Assembly: GCA_905221605.1 (NCBI GenBank) | Contig: CAJNDS010001346.1 | Coordinates: 1-22,147, forward strand | DNA length: 22,147 nt | Direction: 5' to 3' | DNA from: Symbiodinium natans | Lineage: Eukaryota > Sar > Dinophyceae > Suessiales > Symbiodiniaceae | Shown here: piece by piece, positions 16,241 through 22,147 of the stretch | Numbering within the stretch: position 1 is the stretch's first letter | Layout of the letters: every line of letters begins with the position of its first letter | Position numbers and translations under genes: made by a program | The notes under the pieces: generated by a model | Seen by the model: the letters and a program-made list of their open reading frames with translations, nothing else | What the model was told of the DNA's origin: nothing | The model's database searches: none

Positions 16241-16707
16241 GTTGCAGCCGCAACCAGCAGCAACAAGGACAACAATTCACGGGCTGCGAACACACAGACC
16301 ACCTCCACAAGAGATTCTACTTCAGCTCAACACGACAGCTGTCGTTGCAGGCGTGCTGTCTGTGGACAAAAATGGAGCAGCAATTCCCTAAAATTGGGGG
16401 GCCCGAAAACAGGGCCCAAAAAAGCTTCCAAAATTGGACCTACTTGTTGGCAGAAAGAGAGGAGGTCTTTTCATTGTTTTACATGCTTGGGTCCCAAATT
16501 ATGACCCCAAAATGGGCCCAAAATTGGGACCCCAAAAATGGGTTCAAAACTGCTCCTGCAACCCACAGCTGCAAATTCCATGGCGCTAAAGCCACCACAA
16601 AAGCACACACACACACACACAGACACACATTTGCAGGACAGAAGAACAAGAATTGCAAAGCTGGTCCGGCAAAAACTTTTCGCAGATCTCAAGTTTAAAA
16701 ACCCACT
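16241..16707. repeat. Nested 467-bp repeat, unit 1 copy a
   Basis: Begins GTTGCAGCCGCAACCAGCAG and repeats in tandem from 16708. It has a (CA)9 tract at 16604-16621. It lacks two bases (GTCTGTGG for GTCTCTGTGG) and has AAAGAGAGG where all other copies have AAAGAAAGG, so it is the most distinct copy. Confidence 0.95.
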
Positions 16708-17173
16708 GTTGCAGCCGCAACCAGCAGCAACAAGGACAACAATTCACGGGCTGCGAACACACAGACCACCTCCACAAGAGATTCTACTTCAGCTCAACAC
16801 GACAGCTGTCGTTGCAGGCGTGCTGTCTCTGTGGACAAAAATGGAGCAGCAATTCCCTAAAATTGGGGGGCCCGAAAACAGGGCCCAAAAAAGCTTCCAA
16901 AATTGGACCTACTTGTTGGCAGAAAGAAAGGAGGTCTTTTCATTGTTTTACATGCTTGGGTCCCAAATTATGACCCCAAAATGGGCCCAAAATTGGGACC
17001 CCAAAAATGGGTTCAAAACTGCTCCTGCAACCCACAGCTGCAAATTCCATGGCGCTAAAGCCACCACAAAAGCACACACACACACACACAGACACACATT
17101 TGCAGGACAGAAGAACAAGAATTGCAAAGCTGGTCCGGCAAAAACTTTTCGCAGATCTCAAGTTTAAAAACCC
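16708..17173. repeat. Nested repeat, unit 1 copy b
   Basis: Second nested copy, 466 bp, with (CA)9 at 17073-17090. Its end joins directly to the start of satellite unit 2. Confidence 0.95.
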
Positions 17174-18967
17174 ACTTTGGGGGGCCAGACGTGCGTTGCC
17201 AGAAATTCATGGTTGCAGGCACCCCCAATTCTGGTCCCCAAACTTGCTCCATTTCGGACTTTTGGAGACTGCATTGAGAGAACCAACACCAAATCACCAA
17301 CCGAGTTGAATTAAAGGAAGGCCAAAATGCCAAAAAAACCAATAATGGACCCAAGGCCGATTGAGGACCAAGACCGATTCAACTCAAATGACAAGAAACA
17401 AACCAGGGCCCAATCGACCAGACTGAGCTCAAGGACTGAATCCAAGCACAACAACTTCGGAATCTGTTGGAACAGATCCGAGCAGTAACATCTGAGGAAC
17501 ATGGACACAAACATGAAACAGACAACAAATGCAGAGAGAGAACAGACAGGAGAAAAAGCCCGAAAAAACAACCAACAATCAACAGAGCCAAGAAGTCCAG
17601 GACCGAAAGACCGGACACTTGGAAGACCAAGGAAGAGGGCCAACCAAGATTGACCAGAAGACTGAAGAGAGAAAGATCCAAGCGACACCTGACTTTTTAA
17701 ACCAAGAGGCGTCTCAACACCAAAGAGTGTCTTGCACCTTTTTTAAAGTCCAGCTTAACCCTTCAAAGGGTGAGGACGAAGGAGACTTCGAAGGTGAGGA
17801 CGAAGAGGGCTTTAAAGGCTTGGACGGTAAGAGACGGAGGCATCTCTAGAGTCTCACTTCTCTGAATTGGAAGAATGAAATCCAAAAATAAGATCCAAAA
17901 AACAAAACAAGATTCGGGGGGTGGAATTTAGAAGTTTTCTCTCTCATCTTCAAAGAAACGAACCAGAGGGTGTCTTACACCAAATGGCGATCTTGTCAAA
18001 AACATCCTGAAGAATGAATATCAGTTTTGGAGGCGTCTTATTTCTGTTGGAGACCAGAGACTCTGGGATTAACCTAACTTCGAACCTACGTTAGAACCTG
18101 GGTTTAAAACTAAGGTTGGAACCTAGATTCCCAGGCTCAGGTTGAATTTGGACTGAGAACAGAGAAGCGAGAATTGATTCAATTCCAAAAAAACCAAAAA
18201 CGGGTGTCTTAAGAACTTTGATAGACTTTGAACCATGGAGTGTCTCAGATTTGCAGAGAGATCCCAAGAAATTTCTGCAGATGTTTTTTGAGCTTGCCAG
18301 AAAGTTGCAACAGTTGGTTTGAAAAAAGGAACCTGGAATTATTTGTCAAAAAAAGTGAGTCGAAAAAAAAACAGCACAAGCAAAACCTGACAATCAACAA
18401 AAGTAAGACGATCAAAATGTAAAACCATCAAAAACAAGCTCTAACAACAAAACACATGTCAGATGTACTCCGGTGTTTCGCTCGCTTCGCTCGCACTTAT
18501 TCACATTGTGGAAAGACACTTTGCCTTTTCAAAACGGTTCGGTTTGGGCGTCGCGCGCAACATGCACGTCTCAGCAGTACAGTTGAACTCGTCTCGTCCT
18601 GCAGTTGATTTCTATCCAAACGCCACTGTCAGAGGCTTTCAAAAACGCTTGTTTCAAGCAATTTCAAATCGCGGACTTGGGAGGTCAAGAGGAGCTTTTC
18701 ACGGAGAAGACGCGCTTCCTGACCATTGTTCAAAGCACTTCTAAACGATGGAGTGTTGGAAGATTTGCCGGACTCCTTGGCCATTGTTTCAAGCTGCTTT
18801 CTTCATCATCTTCAAAGATGTTTGAAAGCCACTGGAACGCACCTCTTTTTGCTTTTCAGCAACCGAATCTGAGCATCGAGGTCGTGCCAGGAAAGGGGGC
18901 CTGGGGGTCCTAGTTTAGGGGGTCCATTTGGCCCGCAAAATTAACTACACCCCTCCAGCCCCCCACA

Positions 18968-19436
18968 GTTGCAGCCGCAACCAGCAGCAACAAGGACAAC
19001 AATTCACGGGCTGCGAACACACAGACCACCTCCACAAGAGATTCTACTTCAGCTCAACACGACAGCTGTCGTTGCAGGCGTGCTGTCTCTGTGGACAAAA
19101 ATGGAGCAGCAATTCCCTAAAATTGGGGGGCCCGAAAACAGGGCCCAAAAAAGCTTCCAAAATTGGACCTACTTGTTGGCAGAAAGAAAGGAGGTCTTTT
19201 CATTGTTTTACATGCTTGGGTCCCAAATTATGACCCCAAAATGGGCCCAAAATTGGGACCCCAAAAATGGGTTCAAAACTGCTCCTGCAACCCACAGCTG
19301 CAAATTCCATGGCGCTAAAGCCACCACAAAAGCACACACACACACACACAGACACACATTTGCAGGACAGAAGAACAAGAATTGCAAAGCTGGTCCGGCA
19401 AAAACTTTTCGCAGATCTCAAGTTTAAAAACCCACT
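18968..19436. repeat. Nested repeat, unit 2 copy a
   Basis: 469-bp nested copy with a (CA)9 tract near 19333-19350, followed directly by copy b. Confidence 0.95.
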
Positions 19437-19904
19437 GTTGCAGCCGCAACCAGCAGCAACAAGGACAACAATTCACGGGCTGCGAACACACAGACCACCT
19501 CCACAAGAGATTCTACTTCAGCTCAACACGACAGCTGTCGTTGCAGGCGTGCTGTCTCTGTGGACAAAAATGGAGCAGCAATTCCCTAAAATTGGGGGGC
19601 CCGAAAACAGGGCCCAAAAAAGCTTCCAAAATTGGACCTACTTGTTGGCAGAAAGAAAGGAGGTCTTTTCATTGTTTTACATGCTTGGGTCCCAAATTAT
19701 GACCCCAAAATGGGCCCAAAATTGGGACCCCAAAAATGGGTTCAAAACTGCTCCTGCAACCCACAGCTGCAAATTCCATGGCGCTAAAGCCACCACAAAA
19801 GCACACACACACACACACACAGACACACATTTGCAGGACAGAAGAACAAGAATTGCAAAGCTGGTCCGGCAAAAACTTTTCGCAGATCTCAAGTTTAAAA
19901 ACCC
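19437..19904. repeat. Nested repeat, unit 2 copy b
   Basis: 468-bp nested copy with a (CA)10 tract at 19802-19821. Confidence 0.95.
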
Positions 19905-21701
19905 ACTTTGGGGGGCCAGACGTGCGTTGCCAGAAATTCATGGTTGCAGGCACCCCCAATTCTGGTCCCCAAACTTGCTCCATTTCGGACTTTTGGAGAC
20001 TGCATTGAGAGAACCAACACCAAATCACCAACCGAGTTGAAGTAAAGGAAGGCCAAAATGCAAAAAAAACCAATAATGGACCCAAGGCCGATTGAGGACC
20101 AAGACCGATTCAACTCAAATGACAAGAAACAAACCAGGGCCCAATCGACCAGACTGAGCTCAAGGACTGAATCCAAGCACAACAACTTCGGAATCTGTTG
20201 GAACAGATCCGAGCAGTAACATCTGAGGAACATGGACACAAACATGAAACAGACAACAAATGCAGAGAGAGAGAACAGACAGGAGAAAAAGCCCGAAAAA
20301 ACAACCAACAATCAACAGAGCCAAGAAGTCCAGGACCGAAAGACCGGACACTTGGAAGACCAAGGAAGAGGGCCAACCAAGATTGACCAGAAGACTGAAG
20401 AGAGAAAGATCCAAGCGACACCTGACTTTTTAAACCAAGAGGCGTCTCAACACCAAAGAGTGTCTTGCACCTTTTTTAAAGTCCAGCTTAACCCTTCAAA
20501 GGGTGAGGACGAAGGAGACTTCGAAGGTGAGGACGAAGAGGGCTTTAAAGGCTTGGACGGTAAGAGACGGAGGCATCTCTAGAGTCTCACTTCTCTGAAT
20601 TGGAAGAATGAAATCCAAAAATAAGATCCAAAAAAACAAGATTCGGGGGGTGGAATTTAGAAGTTTTCTCTCTCATCTTCAAAGAAACGAACCAGAGGGT
20701 GTCTTACACCAAATGGCGATCTTGTCAAAAACATCCTGAAGAATGAATATCAGTTTTGGAGGCGTCTTATTTCTGTTGGAGACCAGAGACTCTGGGATTA
20801 ACCTAACTTCGAACCTACGTTAGAACCTGGGTTTAAAACTAAGGTTGGAACCTAGATTCCCAGGCTCAGGTTGAATTTGGACTGAGAACAGAGAAGCGAG
20901 AATTGATTCAATTCCAAAAAAAACCAAAAACGGGTGTCTTAAGAACTTTGATAGACTTTGAACCATGGAGTGTCTCAGATTTGCAGAGAGATCCCAAGAA
21001 ATTTCTGCAGATGTTTTTTGAGCTTGCCAGAAAGTTGCAACAGTTGGTTTGAAAAAAGGAACCTGGAATTATTTGTCAAAAAAAGTGAGTCGAAAAAAAA
21101 ACAGCACAAGCAAAACCTGACAATCAACAAAAGTGAGACGATCAAAATGTAAAACCATCAAAAACAAGCTCTAACAACAAAACACATGTCAGATGTACTC
21201 CGGTGTTTCGCTCGCTTCGCTCGCACTTATTCACATTGTGGAAGACAAGACACTTTGCCTTTTCAAAACGGTTCGGTTTGGGCGTCGCGCGCAACATGCA
21301 CGTCTCAGCAGTACAGTTGAACTCGTCTCGTCCTGCAGTTGATTTCTATCCAAACGCCACTGTCAGAGGCTTTCAAAAACGCTTGTTTCAAGCAATTTCA
21401 AATCGCGGACTTGGGAGGTCAAGAGGAGCTTTTCACGGAGAAGACGCGCTTCCTGACCATTGTTCAAAGCACTTCTAAACGATGGAGTGTTGGAAGATTT
21501 GCCGGACTCCTTGGCCATTGTTTCAAGCTGCTTTCTTCATCATCTTCAAAGATGTTTGAAAGCCACTGGAACGCACCTCTTTTTGCTTTTCAGCAACCGA
21601 ATCTGAGCATCGAGGTCGGGCCAGGAAAGGGGGCCTGGGGGTCCTAGTTTAGGGGGTCCATTTGGCCCGCAAAATTAACTACACCCCTCCAGCCCCCCAC
21701 A

Positions 21702-22054
21702 GTTGCAGCCGCAACCAACAACAATTCACGGGCTGCGAACACACAGACCACCTCCACAAGAGATTCTACTTCAGCTCAACACGACAGCTGTCGTTGCAGG
21801 CGTGCTGTCTCTGTGGACAAAAATGGAGCAGCAATTCCCTAAAATTGGGGGGCCCGAAAACAGGGCCCAAAAAAGCTTCCAAAATTGGACCTACTTGTTG
21901 GCAGAAAGAAAGGAGGTCTTTTCATTGTTTTACATGCTTGGGTCCCAAATTATGACCCCAAAATGGGCCCAAAATTGGGATCCCAAAAATGGGTTCAAAA
22001 CTGCTCCTGCAACCCACAGCTGCAAATTCCATGGCGCTAAAGCCACCACAAAAG

Positions 22055-22087
<33 letters not shown>

Positions 22088-22147
22088 ACATTTGCAGGAC
22101 AGAAGAACAAGAATTGCAAAGCTGGTCCGGCAAAAACTTTTCGCAGA
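21702..22147. repeat. Nested repeat, unit 3 copy a (partial)
   Basis: Starts as the other nested copies but lacks 12 bases after GCAACCA, and carries the longest dinucleotide tract, (CA)14 at 22055-22082. It runs off the window at CGCAGA. Confidence 0.95.
22055..22082. repeat. (CA)14 microsatellite
   Basis: Perfect CA repeat of 28 bases followed by GACACACAT. The same site has 9, 9, 9 and 10 CA units in the four earlier nested copies. Confidence 0.97.

Larger units (their letters stand above)
14445..17173. repeat. Satellite unit 1, 2729 bp
   Basis: Starts with ACTTTGGGGGGCCAGACGTG and repeats almost exactly from 17174. It differs from units 2 and 3 at several sites, for example GGAGGCTTCG where they have GGAGACTTCG, TCTCCAGAG where they have TCTCTAGAG, and GGGGTTAACC where they have GGGATTAACC. 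It is the outermost unit in the window. It contains the internal duplication at 16241-17173. Open frames inside it are not thought to be genes. Confidence 0.95.
17174..19904. repeat. Satellite unit 2, 2731 bp
   Basis: Near-identical to unit 1. It shares the GGAGACTTCG, TCTCTAGAG and GGGATTAACC variants with unit 3, but has AAAGTAAGACG near 18400 where units 1 and 3 both have AAAGTGAGACG. Nested copies are at 18968-19436 and 19437-19904. Confidence 0.95.
19905..22147. repeat. Satellite unit 3, cut by the window end
   Basis: 2243 bp are present, ending within the first nested copy. Private changes include a 4-base insertion in GGAAGACAAGACAC near 21240, an extra GA in GAGAGAGAGAAC near 20270, a 4-base loss in the A-rich run near 20630, GTCGGGCC near 21617, and a 12-base loss near 21717 in the nested repeat. 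The array must continue beyond the window. Confidence 0.95.

Noticed and set aside
19267-20040. Plus-strand frame of 257 residues spanning two nested repeats, with Thr-His repeats
   Set aside because: The Thr-His run is the translated CA microsatellite, and frame length depends on how many bases each nested copy has. It reads as satellite, not protein.

Overview
The window looks like nuclear DNA of a eukaryote. Start codons sit in a GCCATGG context, no Shine-Dalgarno-spaced gene starts are visible, long same-strand reading frames are separated by a pyrimidine-rich spacer, and a large nested tandem repeat with (CA)n tracts fills the right third. The mix of GC-rich, apparently intron-poor, one-strand gene arrays and simple-sequence satellites would fit a dinoflagellate such as a member of the Suessiales. 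That is an inference from style; no spliced-leader sequence, rRNA or tRNA was found to prove it.

Layout, left to right. (1) Positions 1-2130 hold a decayed tandem array of about 0.55-0.67 kb units. The best preserved part (about 1250-1800, minus strand) is a broken copy of the alpha/beta-hydrolase-like gene that is more intact at 12006-12874. (2) Positions 2147-11476, minus strand, hold a chain of long frames that together could encode roughly 3,100 residues. In transcription order they are a domain with an acidic D-H-D motif (9119-11476), a serine alpha/beta-hydrolase-like domain (8209-about 9310), a 1068-residue protein with a UPF1/ZNFX1-like superfamily 1 helicase (5006-8212), and an unrecognised C-terminal region broken into three frames (2147-5186). 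Consecutive frames overlap. Five of the six frame changes along this strand, counting one inside the upstream hydrolase gene, are -1 steps and one is +1. This may reflect single-base deletions in the assembly, true decay, or recoding. One boundary (8209-8212) is a compact ATGA stop/start overlap. (3) Positions 11477-12005 are a spacer whose minus strand carries a polypyrimidine tract. (4) Positions 12006-12874, minus strand, hold the stand-alone alpha/beta-hydrolase-like gene, with one frame break near its end. (5) Positions 12875-14444 are mostly without recognisable genes but contain two identical 24-bp palindromic elements 231 bp apart. (6) Positions 14445-22147 are an AT-richer satellite-like array of about 2.73-kb units, 2.8 copies in the window, each containing a roughly 467-bp internal duplication with a (CA)n tract.

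The hydrolase gene, spacer and multi-domain chain, followed in the same orientation by hydrolase relics and another A-rich, spacer-like stretch, suggest that the whole block was itself once a tandem or mobile unit. No function for the system is established. The only firm biochemical assignment is the helicase; the hydrolase calls are moderate and the D-H-D domain is tentative.
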